NCBI GenBank assembly: GCA_035461525.1
Contig: DATHVD010000096.1
Span: 32,021-96,020, forward strand
DNA: 64,000 nt
Direction of reading: 5' to 3'
Source of the DNA: JAIBJN01 sp035461525
Lineage (GTDB): Bacteria; Actinomycetota; Thermoleophilia; Gaiellales; Gaiellaceae
The position numbers were made by a program, and so were the translations under genes. Below, piece by piece: positions 1 to 7,909 of the stretch. The notes beneath the pieces are model-generated. The model was given only the letters and a program-made list of their open reading frames with translations. It did not search any database and was not told the DNA's origin. The first letter of the stretch is position 1, and each line of letters opens with the position of its first letter.

Positions 1-61
1 GGCCCTTCTCCAGAAAGGCCGCGATGCGCGCCTCGTCCTCGGCGATCAGGATCCTGCTCAT
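1..61 (-). CDS. Response regulator, N-terminal fragment (partial)
   Basis: Only the first 20 codons are inside the window; the gene runs off the left edge. The translation begins MSRILIAEDEARIAAFLEKG, the first beta strand and acidic pocket (EDE) of a receiver domain. Its ATG overlaps the TGA of the upstream histidine kinase (ATGA), so the two are co-transcribed as kinase then regulator. The output domain is not visible. An OmpR/PhoB-type DNA-binding domain is inferred from the 11-bp direct repeats found upstream of neighbouring genes. Confidence 0.85.
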   Translation of the reverse strand, partial: MSRILIAEDEARIAAFLEKG

Positions 62-1545
62 GCCGTCACGACCTCCTCCGCCGGCTCGCGCGACTCCGCG
101 AGCGGCAGCACGATGGTGAAGGTCGCGCCGGAGCCGGGGACGCTCGCCAGCTCGAGCCGGCCACCGTGCGCGCGCGCGATCGCCTGGACGATCGAGAGCC
201 CGAGACCGGCCCCGTCCGAGCTGCGCTTGCCCTCCGCGCGGTAGAAGCGCTCGAAGACCGCGGCCTGGTGCTCGAACGGGATGCCGGGCCCCGTGTCCCG
301 GACCCACAGCCTGGCCTGCCCGCCGTCGACGAACGTGCCGAGGCCGATCTCGTCCCCTTCCGCGGTGTGCTGGACGGCGTTCTGGGCAAGCTGCATCATC
401 GCCTGCGTGAGGCGCTGGCGGTCGGCTTCGATCCTTCCCTCGGCGCGGGCGTCCACACGCCAGCTCCGCCGCCCGAGCGCCCCCGCTTTGGCGATCACGT
501 CGTCGGTGAACGATCCCAGCTCCACCGGCATGGGCGAGAGGAAGTCGGGCTGCTCCCACTTCGCCAGGACGAGCAAGTCGTTGACGATCCGGGCCATGCG
601 GTCGAGCTCGTCCATGACGAGTAAAAGCGTCTCGCGGCGCTCTTCGGGGTCTTCCTCGAGGAGCTCCAGGTGCCCGCGGACGATCGTGATCGGCGTCCGC
701 AGCTCGTGGCCGGCGTCGTTGACGAAGCGCCTCTGGTGCTCGAACGTCTTCTCCAGCCGCTCGAGCATGTCGTTGAACGTCGACGCGAGCATGGCGATCT
801 CGTCGTGCCCCTCGACACGGATGCGCCGGGAGAGGTCTCCGCCCGAGATCGACTGCGCCGACTCGGTCACGGTCTTCACAGGGCGCAGCACCCGGTCGGC
901 GAGGAGCCACGCGAGCACCGAGCCGACGAGGAGCATGGCGAGCCCGACGCCGACGACGACCCGAAGGGCGTCATCGACCTCGGCGCGCTCGCGGTCCCGG
1001 AAGATCGCCGCTACGAAGACGCCGTGAGGCGCGTCCGCCCCGGCGAGGAGCGGGACGGCGAGGTAGTCGACCCTGCCGGCGGGAGTCTGCACGTTCCCCC
1101 GCTGGGACTCGCGCACCGCGCCCCAGCGCGCCACCAGCTCCGCGTCCTGGTCGAGGCGATACGGGATCACCCCGGCGCTCCTGAGGAAGGGCTCCCCGTC
1201 GACGAGCGTGATGAGGGCCTCGTTCCGCGAGGGGACGTTGCGCTCGAGGTAGACCTGAAAGACGCGCCGGACACGGGAGCCGAAGGGGCGACCGGTCTCG
1301 GGGTCGTTGCCGGCGGCCAGCTGGCGCAGCTCGCGCGTCTCCTGCACGAGCTCGCGGTCGATCCGCTCGTCGAGCCCATTCTCGAGGGCGACGCGGGCGA
1401 CCACGATCGAGGCGAGCGTGGCGACGGCGAGCAGGCCGACGTAGCCGGCGATGATGCGCACGCGGAAGCTGGCGCCGAGCCGCCGCAGGGGCGCGAAGCG
1501 GGCAAGGCGCCCGGCCGGGGGCGATGGTTCCGTGGTCTCCGTCAT
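58..1545 (-). CDS. Two-component sensor histidine kinase
   Basis: A membrane sensor kinase of 495 residues. Visible in order: a transmembrane helix at about 29-52, an extracytoplasmic sensor region of about 140 residues, a second helix at about 195-216, a HAMP linker to about 270, the HisKA phospho-acceptor motif GHELRTP (His near 280), then the HATPase N box (QLAQNAVQHT), G1 (DTGPGIP) and G2 (GAGLGLSI). This is the classic EnvZ/PhoR-like layout. The chosen ATG gives MTETTEP. An in-frame ATG at 1683 would add 46 Arg/Ala/Pro-rich residues that look like translated leader. The stop overlaps the start of the response regulator. The input signal is unknown. Confidence 0.93.
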   Translation of the reverse strand: MTETTEPSPPAGRLARFAPLRRLGASFRVRIIAGYVGLLAVATLASIVVARVALENGLDERIDRELVQETRELRQLAAGNDPETGRPFGSRVRRVFQVYLERNVPSRNEALITLVDGEPFLRSAGVIPYRLDQDAELVARWGAVRESQRGNVQTPAGRVDYLAVPLLAGADAPHGVFVAAIFRDRERAEVDDALRVVVGVGLAMLLVGSVLAWLLADRVLRPVKTVTESAQSISGGDLSRRIRVEGHDEIAMLASTFNDMLERLEKTFEHQRRFVNDAGHELRTPITIVRGHLELLEEDPEERRETLLLVMDELDRMARIVNDLLVLAKWEQPDFLSPMPVELGSFTDDVIAKAGALGRRSWRVDARAEGRIEADRQRLTQAMMQLAQNAVQHTAEGDEIGLGTFVDGGQARLWVRDTGPGIPFEHQAAVFERFYRAEGKRSSDGAGLGLSIVQAIARAHGGRLELASVPGSGATFTIVLPLAESREPAEEVVTA

Positions 1546-1716
1546 GGTCGTCGTCGTCGCGTCCCGCCTCGGCGCCCGAAGGCGCCGAAGTCGCGGCCCA
1601 CTACGTCCTTCTCTCCAGAACTGTGCCGAACCCCTACCCGGCCTGCGCGCCGGCTCCGGGGCCGCTCGGGCTCGCGAACGCATGCGGCCGATGGTCGCGC
1701 GCGACGGGAAGACGAG

Positions 1717-1786
1717 GATGAGAGCCGGATGAGAGCTTCCTCATCGTTTGCTCATCCCGGTCTCATCGCCGCCGGGTACTTCTATT
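1717..1786. promoter_or_regulatory. CTCATC direct-repeat array (response-regulator operator) and promoter
   Basis: CTCATC occurs on the plus strand at 1740, 1751 and 1762, exactly 11 bp apart. GATGAG, the same word on the minus strand, occurs at 1717 and 1728, also 11 bp apart. Direct repeats one helical turn apart are typical of OmpR/PhoB-family operators. A -10-like TTCTAT at 1780-1785 sits 18 bp after the third repeat and 4 nt before the GTG of the downstream kinase. The array lies between the sensor kinase gene and that kinase, so it could serve both directions. Confidence 0.65.
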
Positions 1787-1789
1787 CGC

Positions 1790-2710
1790 GTGAGCCAGGC
1801 CGAGTGGATCGAGACGACCTGGGGCTTCTCCGAGGGCGACGAGATCGCCCCGGGCCGCCACGCCGTTCGTCTGCTCGGAGGCGGCCGCCGCTACGAGGCG
1901 TACCTGACCTGGGACGACCGGCTGCACGCCCTCGTCGTCGTCAAGGTCGTCAGGCCTGGCCAGGTCGAGGACCCGGGCACGCTCGCCGGCCTGGCGGGCG
2001 AGGCGGACGCGCTCGCCGCCCTCGCCCACCCTGCGATCGTCCGCTGCTTCGACGCCGTCCTCGAGGGCGACCGCCCGCACGTCGTGCTCGAGCTCCTCGA
2101 CGGCCCGCGGCTCTCGACGCTCGAGCGCCGGTACGGGATCGTCGTCGAGCAGGTGCTGCCGCTCGCCCTCCACCTCTGCTCCGCACTGCACTACCTGGCG
2201 GAGTCGGGCTGGGTGCACCTCGACGTGAAGCCGCGCAACATCATCATGAGCTCGACGCCGAAGCTCATCGACCTCTCGATCGCACGCCGCGTCGAGGACG
2301 CCCGGCGCCTCACCTCTCCCGCCGGCACGAGCGCCTACATGGCGCCGGAGCAGTGCGACCCCGCGCGCTTCGCCGAGGTCGGCCCCCGCGCCGACGTGTG
2401 GGGCCTCGGCGTCACTCTCTACGAGGCGCTCGCGCGGGAGCGGCCGTTCCAGGACGGTGACCTGGACGCCGCCGAGCTCCCCGATCGCTATCCGCAGGTC
2501 GCCGCCGAGCCCTCGCCTCTGCCCCACGACGTCCCGGCCCCGGTGGCGAACGTCGTCCTCCAGTGCCTCCGGCCGGATCCGGACGAGAGGCCCGCTCCGG
2601 CCGAGATCGCCAAGGCGCTCGAGCCCGTCGCGGCTCTCCTCCCTTTGCCGCGAATCGGGAGATTCCGGCCCGGCTCCCAGCCGGCGCGACCTCCTGCCCG
2701 GGCCCGATGA
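1790..2710 (+). CDS. Soluble Ser/Thr protein kinase-like protein
   Basis: About 306 residues forming one Hanks-type kinase domain with no membrane helix. Visible: the glycine-rich loop region (LLGGGRR), the ATP-binding Lys in VVVKVV near residue 52, the catalytic loop HLDVKPRN (Asp near 145, with Leu replacing the usual Arg of HRD), DLS in place of DFG near 161, and the activation segment end YMAPEQ. Metal-binding and catalytic Asp are both kept, so activity is plausible despite the variant HRD and DFG. I chose the GTG just downstream of the -10 box; an ATG at 1748 would place the operator repeats inside the coding region. It diverges from the two-component system and carries the CTCATC repeats, so it is probably under that system's control. 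Confidence 0.85.
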   Translation: MSQAEWIETTWGFSEGDEIAPGRHAVRLLGGGRRYEAYLTWDDRLHALVVVKVVRPGQVEDPGTLAGLAGEADALAALAHPAIVRCFDAVLEGDRPHVVLELLDGPRLSTLERRYGIVVEQVLPLALHLCSALHYLAESGWVHLDVKPRNIIMSSTPKLIDLSIARRVEDARRLTSPAGTSAYMAPEQCDPARFAEVGPRADVWGLGVTLYEALARERPFQDGDLDAAELPDRYPQVAAEPSPLPHDVPAPVANVVLQCLRPDPDERPAPAEIAKALEPVAALLPLPRIGRFRPGSQPARPPARAR

Positions 2711-2717
2711 GGAGGGT

Positions 2718-2763
2718 CTCATGGCCCGCTCACGGAGGTCTCATCGGGCCCGGATATTCCTAT
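2718..2763 (+). promoter_or_regulatory. Second CTCATC direct-repeat promoter
   Basis: CTCATG, CTCACG and CTCATC start at 2718, 2729 and 2740, again exactly 11 bp apart. The spacing from the third repeat to a -10-like TCCTAT (2758-2763) equals that at the 1740-1785 promoter. Over the 30 bp beginning with GGTCTCATCG the two promoters agree at 23 positions. This implies the same response regulator drives the small gene at 2801. Confidence 0.65.
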
Positions 2764-2800
2764 CCGTAGAACAGCTCACCAACGATCCCAAGGGGGACTC

Positions 2801-3202
2801 ATGCCGTTCGGAAAGCTCGGAATTCTCGCTCTCGCAGGGCTCATCGCCGTCGGTCTCGGCGGTTTCGGGGCGGTGCTGAAGGGCTGGTCCGGCTCCGACC
2901 CCGTGCCGGCCGTGACGCTCGCCGACCTCGACGCCCGCAAGGACGACGGCATCGACCTCCTCGCAGCGGAGGAGGACGACGACGACGACAAGAAGAAGGC
3001 GAACAAGGCCAAGAAGGCCAAGCAGAAGGCCAACAAGCAGCGGGCCACGAACACGAACTCGAACGGCGGCGCCGTCCGGGCCGCGTCCGTGTCCAACTCG
3101 GGTGGCGCGGCGCCGGCCGCTCCCAAGCCCGCCCCGTCGCAGGACTGGAGCAACGACAGCTGGAGCGCCGCCGGCGCCTCCGGCGGCGGCGCGAGCACCT
3201 AG
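2801..3202 (+). CDS. Small secreted or membrane-anchored Asp/Lys-rich protein
   Basis: I do not recognise this 133-residue protein. It starts MPFGKLGILALAGLIAV, a hydrophobic segment at about 5-27 that could be an anchor or signal peptide. There follows a charged low-complexity stretch (EEDDDDDKKK at about 57-66, then many Lys/Ala) and a Ser/Gly/Ala/Asn-rich tail. There is no Cys lipobox. An AAGGGGG ribosome-binding site lies just upstream of the ATG. Its promoter carries the same CTCATC triplet as the kinase before it, so it looks like a target of the adjacent two-component system. An envelope role is an inference only. Confidence 0.75.
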   Translation: MPFGKLGILALAGLIAVGLGGFGAVLKGWSGSDPVPAVTLADLDARKDDGIDLLAAEEDDDDDKKKANKAKKAKQKANKQRATNTNSNGGAVRAASVSNSGGAAPAAPKPAPSQDWSNDSWSAAGASGGGAST

Positions 3203-3229
3203 CCGGTTCCATCGCCCAGATGGTCATCG

Positions 3230-3255
3230 AGGGGGGACGGATCTCCGTCCCTCCT
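3230..3255. terminator. Hairpin between convergent genes
   Basis: AGGGGGGACGGA pairs with TCCGTCCCTCCT across a 2-nt centre (one G-T wobble). It lies between the small D/K-rich gene (plus) and sucA (minus). There is no clear T-run, so a bidirectional terminator role is likely but not certain. Confidence 0.5.
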
Positions 3256-3318
3256 CCCACGTCCGGAGACGCACGCCCGGACGGGATGGATCCTCTCCCG
3301 CCCGTCTTCCTCCGCGGT

Positions 3319-6150
3319 TCAGAAGGCGCCGAGGGACTCGCGCGCGATCCGGTCCTGCTCGAGCATGTGCGCCGTCGGGTAGCCCTCGCTCGGGCTCGCG
3401 CGCCAGGGCCGACCGACGTAGCGGAGAGCGATGCCGGCGGGGAGGCCCTCCTCGAGACGGTGGCGGATCGCCCGCCAGGCGCCCATGTTCTGCGGCTCCT
3501 CCTGCGTCCAGGTGACCTCCCTGAGGCTCGGATAGCGCGCGAGGAGCTCGTCGTAGGCGGCGACCGGGAACGGGTACAGCTGCTCGAGCCGGACGACGGC
3601 GACGCCATCGACGCTCGCCGAGGCATCGTGACCGACGACGTCGTAGTAGACCTTCCCCGAGCAGACAACCAGGCGAGTGACGTCGCGCTTCGCGTCCGGG
3701 TCGAGGCGCGGGTCGTCGATGATCGACTCGAAGCCGCCGAGCGTGAGGTCGTCGAGGTGGGACGTCGTGTCCTTCAGGCGCAGGAGCCCCTTCGGCGTCA
3801 GGAGGACGAGCGGGCGGCCCTTGGGATGGAGGGCCTGGCGCCGCAGCACGTGGAAGTACTGCGCGGCCGTCGAGGGGTTGACGATACGCATGTTCTCCTG
3901 CGCCGCGAGCTGCATGAAGCGCTCCAGCCGCGCGCTCGAGTGCTCGGGCCCGTTGCCCTCGTACCCGTGCGGGAGCATGAGCGTGAGCCGCGAGCTCTGG
4001 CCCCACTTGGAGAGCCCCGAGACGATGAACTGGTCGACGATCACCTGCGCGCCGTTGACGAAGTCGCCGAACTGAGCCTCCCAGAGCACGAGCGCGCGCG
4101 GCGAGGCGACCGAGTAGCCGTACTCGAAGCCGAGCGCCCCGTTCTCGGAGAGCGGCGAGTTGTAGACCTCGAAGGTCGCCTTCGCGTCAGGGAGGTGCGC
4201 GATGGGCGCATGCTTCTCGCCGGTCTCGTAGTCGTGCAGCACGAGGTGGCGATGGGAGAACGTCCCGCGCTCCGTGTCCTGCCCGGTCAGCCGCACCGGC
4301 GTTCCCTCGCCGAGGAGCGCCGCGAAGGCGAGGCTCTCGGCCTGCGCCCAGTCGATGCCGCCCTCGCCGCCGAGCGCCTCGCGCCGCCGCTCGAAGGCCC
4401 GCACGAGCTTCGGGTGGACGCGGAAGCCCTCCGGAACCGTGAGCAGGCGCTCGTTCAGCTCGACGAGCCGCTCTGCCCGCACGGCGGTCACGAGCTGCGG
4501 GTCGGCGCCGCGGCCGATCAGGCGCTCCCGGTGCCTCGCCCTCGAGCCGATGGAAGCCTTGAGCTCCTCGTGCGAGGCACGCATCCGCTGCTGCGTCTCG
4601 GCGACGAGTGCCTCGGCTTCCTCCTCGGTGACGAGCCCCTCGTCGACGAGCGCCCGCGCGTAGAGTGCGCGCACGGTCGGGTGCTCCTCGATCCGCTTGT
4701 ACATGAGGGGCTGCGTGTAGCTCGGCTCGTCGCCCTCGTTGTGGCCGAACCGGCGGTAGCCGACGAGGTCGACGACGATGTCGTGACGGAAACGGGCGCG
4801 GAAGGCCATGGCTAGGCGGATCGCGGCGATGGCGGCCTCGGGGTCGTCGGCGTTCACGTGCACGATCGGGGAGTCGTACCCCTTCGCCAGGTCGCTCGAG
4901 TAGCGGGTCGAGCGGCCCTCGTGCGGGTCGGTGGTGAAGCCGACCTGGTTGTTCGCGATCAGGTGGAGCGTGCCGCCCGTCGTGTAGCCCTCGAGGTTCT
5001 GGAGGTTGAGCGTCTCCGCGACGACCCCCTGGCCGGCGAAGGCGGCGTCGCCGTGGATGAGGACGGCGAGCGCGGCGGAGGGGTCGTGGCGGTCGCCTTC
5101 CGGCTCGTGGGTGGTCTGGCGTGCGCGCGTCTCCCCCTCGGCGACCGGGCCGACGTACTCGAGGTGACTCGGGTTGGACGCGAGCCTGACGACGACGGCG
5201 CCGCTCGGCGTCTGCCGCATGCCGTCGGCACCGAGGTGGTACTTGACGTCGCCGGAGCCGCTTTCCAGGTCGGCGGTGACGGCGTCGAGGGAGCGCTCGC
5301 CCTCGAACTCGCGCAGGATGTCGGCCACGTCGCGGCCGACCGTGTGCGCGAGGACGTTCAGCCGGCCGCGATGGGCCATGCCGATCACGACCTGTTTCGC
5401 GCCGTCGGCCGCGCCGAGGTCGATCGCCTCGTCGAGCATGGGCACCATAGCGTCGAGTCCCTCGATGGAGAACTGCTTCTGGCCGAGGAAGGCCCTTCGC
5501 AGGTAGCTCTCGAAGCCCTCGACCTCGGACAGCCGGCCGAGGAGGGCCTTCCTCTCGTCGGCGGCAAGCGGCCGCCGGAACTCGCCGGACTCGACGGCGT
5601 TCCGCAGCCAGACCCGCTGCTCGTGGTCGCCGATGTGCTCGATCTCGTAGGCGATCGTGCCGCAGTAGGTCTCCCGCAGCCTCGGCAGCGCCTCGGCGAG
5701 CGTCTCGGCCTCCATGTGGAGGCGGAGCACCTTCGCGGGGACGCGCGCCTGCAGCTCCGGGTCGAGCGGCGGCTCGAGCCGCTCTGGGTCGAGCGCGGGA
5801 TCTCCGGGCGGGTCGCCGCCGAGCGGGTCGAGGCGCGCGGCGAGATGGCCGTGGGTGCGATGCGCCTTCACGAGGGACATCGCGGCGGCCACGGCGCCCA
5901 GAAGGAGGTCGTCCTGGGCGGCGGCCGGCGGCGCCGGCGCGGCTGCGGGGCCGCCGTTCCCGGCCCGCGCCCCGTCGGGATAGAGCTCGCGGAGCCGGCG
6001 GGCGAGCGGGTGGTGCTCCAGCACCTCCGCCGGGCCGGCATCGAAGAGCTCGCGCCACTTCGGATCGACGGTCTCGGGGGATTCGAGGTACTCGGCGAAC
6101 AGCTCCTGAACGAAGCCGGTGTTCAGCTCGTCGAACCGGTCGGGTGCCAC
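3319..6150 (-). CDS. sucA: 2-oxoglutarate dehydrogenase E1 component
   Basis: Thiamine-diphosphate-dependent E1 of the TCA-cycle 2-oxoglutarate dehydrogenase complex. At 943 residues it matches E. coli SucA length and lacks the large N-terminal acyltransferase domain of mycobacterial Kgd. The N-terminus NTGFVQELFAEYLESP is the usual E1o leader. Further motifs are HRTHGHLAARLDPLG, GMAHRGRLNVLAH, the ThDP/Mg region GDAAFAGQGVVAETLN with ANNQVGFTT, and RRFGHNEGDEPSYTQP. The C-terminal part carries the second transketolase-like domain (WEAQFGDFVNGAQVIVDQF). The start is a GTG 11 nt after a TATCCT -10 box, fitting a leaderless message. No E2 or E3 gene is in the window. Confidence 0.97.
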   Translation of the reverse strand: MAPDRFDELNTGFVQELFAEYLESPETVDPKWRELFDAGPAEVLEHHPLARRLRELYPDGARAGNGGPAAAPAPPAAAQDDLLLGAVAAAMSLVKAHRTHGHLAARLDPLGGDPPGDPALDPERLEPPLDPELQARVPAKVLRLHMEAETLAEALPRLRETYCGTIAYEIEHIGDHEQRVWLRNAVESGEFRRPLAADERKALLGRLSEVEGFESYLRRAFLGQKQFSIEGLDAMVPMLDEAIDLGAADGAKQVVIGMAHRGRLNVLAHTVGRDVADILREFEGERSLDAVTADLESGSGDVKYHLGADGMRQTPSGAVVVRLASNPSHLEYVGPVAEGETRARQTTHEPEGDRHDPSAALAVLIHGDAAFAGQGVVAETLNLQNLEGYTTGGTLHLIANNQVGFTTDPHEGRSTRYSSDLAKGYDSPIVHVNADDPEAAIAAIRLAMAFRARFRHDIVVDLVGYRRFGHNEGDEPSYTQPLMYKRIEEHPTVRALYARALVDEGLVTEEEAEALVAETQQRMRASHEELKASIGSRARHRERLIGRGADPQLVTAVRAERLVELNERLLTVPEGFRVHPKLVRAFERRREALGGEGGIDWAQAESLAFAALLGEGTPVRLTGQDTERGTFSHRHLVLHDYETGEKHAPIAHLPDAKATFEVYNSPLSENGALGFEYGYSVASPRALVLWEAQFGDFVNGAQVIVDQFIVSGLSKWGQSSRLTLMLPHGYEGNGPEHSSARLERFMQLAAQENMRIVNPSTAAQYFHVLRRQALHPKGRPLVLLTPKGLLRLKDTTSHLDDLTLGGFESIIDDPRLDPDAKRDVTRLVVCSGKVYYDVVGHDASASVDGVAVVRLEQLYPFPVAAYDELLARYPSLREVTWTQEEPQNMGAWRAIRHRLEEGLPAGIALRYVGRPWRASPSEGYPTAHMLEQDRIARESLGAF

Positions 6151-6161
6151 TCCTCGTGTTG

Positions 6162-6167
6162 AGGATA
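6162..6167 (-). promoter_or_regulatory. -10 box TATCCT for sucA
   Basis: TATCCT on the minus strand ends 11 nt before the sucA GTG. That spacing leaves almost no untranslated leader. Confidence 0.5.
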
Positions 6168-6220
6168 GCGGCTGCGCCAGGCCCGCCCGTGCAGGCGGCC
6201 TCCAGGGAAGCGCCGGCTAG

Positions 6221-7171
6221 TCAGGCCCGCTGCACCCCGACGGCGTTGGCGGGGATGCGGCCCTCGAGGAGAACCGCGCGCAGTGCGTCCACGCAGAGGA
6301 GCCCCATCGCCTCGCGCGTCTCGAGCGTCGCGCTCCCGAGGTGCGGCGCGAGCACGACGTTCTCGAGATCGAGCAGGCCTTCCTCGACCTCGGGCTCCCG
6401 CTCGTAGACGTCGAGCGCCGCGCCGCCGATCTCGCCCCGCCGAAGCGCGTCGACGAGCGCTACCTCGTCCACCACCGGCCCCCGGCTGGTGTTCACGAGC
6501 ACCGCGTCCGGGCGCATGGCCCGCAGCTCCTCCCTCCCGAGGAGGTGACGCGTCTCGGGCGTGAGGGGGACGTGGACGCTGACCGCGTCCGCGCGGGCCA
6601 GGAGCTCGCCGAGGGGAACGCGGCCGGGCCCCGGCGTGCGCCCGCTCTCGAGCACGTCCATCCGGAAGGCACGCGCCAGGCGGGCGACCGCGCTCCCGAT
6701 GCGGCCGGGGCCGACGATCCCGAGCGTGCACCCGCGCAGGCCCCGGCCGAGGAGGAAGGTCGGGGCCCAGACCCAGGGCTCGCCGCCGCGGACGAGGCGG
6801 TCTCCCTCCGCGACGCGGCGGACGAGCGCGAGGAGGAGCGCCACCGTCAGCTCGGCGGTCGCCTCGGTGAGGACCCCGGGGGTGTTGGAGACGACCACGC
6901 CGCGGCGCGCCGCCGCCTCGAGATCGACGTTGTCCACGCCGACGGCGAAGTTGGCGACGACGCGGAGCTGCGGACCGGCCGCGTCGAGGAGCTCGTCGTC
7001 GACCCGCTCGGTGAGCATCGTCACGAGCCCCGCGCAGCCGGCGCTCGCGGCGAGAAGCTCGTCCCGGGTGGGCGGCTGTTCCCTGTCGCGCACGTCGGCG
7101 TCGAAGCTCTCCTCGAGGGCGGCGCGGACGCGCTCGGGGACGCGCCTGGTGACGTGGACGCGGGGTGGCAC
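6221..7171 (-). CDS. D-isomer-specific 2-hydroxyacid dehydrogenase
   Basis: NAD(P)-dependent dehydrogenase of the D-2-hydroxyacid family (glyoxylate/hydroxypyruvate reductase or 3-phosphoglycerate dehydrogenase-like), about 316 residues. It shows the Rossmann motif GIVGPGRIGSAVA, the substrate region NFAVGVDNVD, the catalytic Arg in VNTSRGPVVDE, the Glu in ALDVYEREPE and the catalytic His in LAPHLGSAT. There is no C-terminal ACT or ASB domain, so glyoxylate or hydroxypyruvate reductase fits better than SerA; the exact substrate cannot be read. I start at the GTG giving MPPRVHV. A GTG at 7204 would add 11 residues and nearly meet the divergent gene. Confidence 0.9.
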   Translation of the reverse strand: MPPRVHVTRRVPERVRAALEESFDADVRDREQPPTRDELLAASAGCAGLVTMLTERVDDELLDAAGPQLRVVANFAVGVDNVDLEAAARRGVVVSNTPGVLTEATAELTVALLLALVRRVAEGDRLVRGGEPWVWAPTFLLGRGLRGCTLGIVGPGRIGSAVARLARAFRMDVLESGRTPGPGRVPLGELLARADAVSVHVPLTPETRHLLGREELRAMRPDAVLVNTSRGPVVDEVALVDALRRGEIGGAALDVYEREPEVEEGLLDLENVVLAPHLGSATLETREAMGLLCVDALRAVLLEGRIPANAVGVQRA

Positions 7172-7194
7172 GGCGAACAGCTTGCCCGATGGTT

Positions 7195-7200
7195 TACGCT
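7195..7200 (+). promoter_or_regulatory. -10 box TACGCT for the DUF4395-thioredoxin gene
   Basis: TACGCT is followed by 7 nt and then the ATG at 7208. The gene has no Shine-Dalgarno sequence, consistent with a leaderless message. Confidence 0.5.
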
Positions 7201-7207
7201 TCACGAA

Positions 7208-7909
7208 ATGAAGCGTGCCCGAACGGCCGACCCGTACCGCGACCTCGACGTCATCGACGCCCGTGCGCCCCGCTTCAACCAGGCGACGATCGGTGCGCTC
7301 GCGCTGGTGGCCTTCCTCACGGGCTGGTGGCCGCTCCTCGCCCTCCTTGCCGCCCAGCTCGCCGTCGGCCTGCTCCTCGGGCGTCGTTACTGCCTTCCCT
7401 GCCTCGCGTACTTCGAGCTCGTGCAGCCGCGCTTCGGCGAAGGGCCGGTCGAGGACTCGCGTCCTCCGCGTTTCGCCAACTGGATCGGCGTCGTCGTGCT
7501 GGGCGCCGCGGCCGCCGCGCACGCGCTCGGGGCGTCCACGGTCGGCTGGGCGCTGGGGCTCCTCGTCGCCGGTCTCGCCCTGCTGGCGGCCGCGACCGGG
7601 CTCTGCGCCGGCTGCGAGGCCTACCGCATCGGAGCGCGGCTCCGCGGGGTCCGGTCGCACCGTCTCGACCGGATCGACCTCGCCGAGCTCGGCCTCGCGC
7701 CGAACGGGACCGTCGTCGTCCAGTTCACGCACCCGCTCTGCAGCGACTGCCACGCGCTCGAGCGGCGCCTGCTGGAGGAGGGCCGAGAGGTCGTGACCGT
7801 GGACGTGTCGAGGCGGCCGGAGCTCGCCCGCCGGTACGGCGTCGCGCTCGTCCCCACGGCGGTCGCCGTCAACGAGGCAGGGACCGTTCTCGCCCGTCTG
7901 GCGGGATGA
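7208..7909 (+). CDS. DUF4395 membrane domain fused to a thioredoxin-like domain
   Basis: A 233-residue protein in two parts. The N-terminal half is a DUF4395-type membrane domain: helices around FLTGWWPLLALLAAQLAVGL and IGVVVLGAAAAAHALG, plus conserved Cys pairs RYCLPC and GLCAGC. The C-terminal third resembles thioredoxin: a beta strand with VVQFTHPLCSDC, in which the redox motif is CSDC, then EEGREVVTVDVSRRPELA, and VALVPTAV with the cis-Pro loop. A membrane-tethered thiol oxidoreductase is the likely role. It diverges from the dehydrogenase with 36 bp between starts, and its 3' end overlaps the convergent hypothetical gene by 41 bp. Confidence 0.85.
   Translation: MKRARTADPYRDLDVIDARAPRFNQATIGALALVAFLTGWWPLLALLAAQLAVGLLLGRRYCLPCLAYFELVQPRFGEGPVEDSRPPRFANWIGVVVLGAAAAAHALGASTVGWALGLLVAGLALLAAATGLCAGCEAYRIGARLRGVRSHRLDRIDLAELGLAPNGTVVVQFTHPLCSDCHALERRLLEEGREVVTVDVSRRPELARRYGVALVPTAVAVNEAGTVLARLAG

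Noticed and set aside
1569..1588. Riboswitch in the sensor kinase leader
   Set aside because: Only a simple 8-bp hairpin (TCGGCGCC-CGAA-GGCGCCGA) is visible, with no conserved aptamer-like elements.
1546..1683. 46-residue N-terminal extension of the first sensor kinase from an ATG at 1683
   Set aside because: The added residues are Arg/Ala/Pro-rich without structure, and the stretch contains an 8-bp hairpin (1569-1588), more like an untranslated leader than protein.
670..2460. Long open frames antisense to or shifted from the real genes, for example across the kinase at 1790
   Set aside because: At this GC content stop codons are rare and such frames appear everywhere. Their products are Arg/Ala/Pro-rich and have no recognisable motifs, while the opposite frame encodes clear families.
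3319..6150. Mycobacterial Kgd-type multifunctional enzyme
   Set aside because: The protein is 943 residues and lacks the N-terminal lipoyl-less acyltransferase domain of Kgd, so it is a plain E1.
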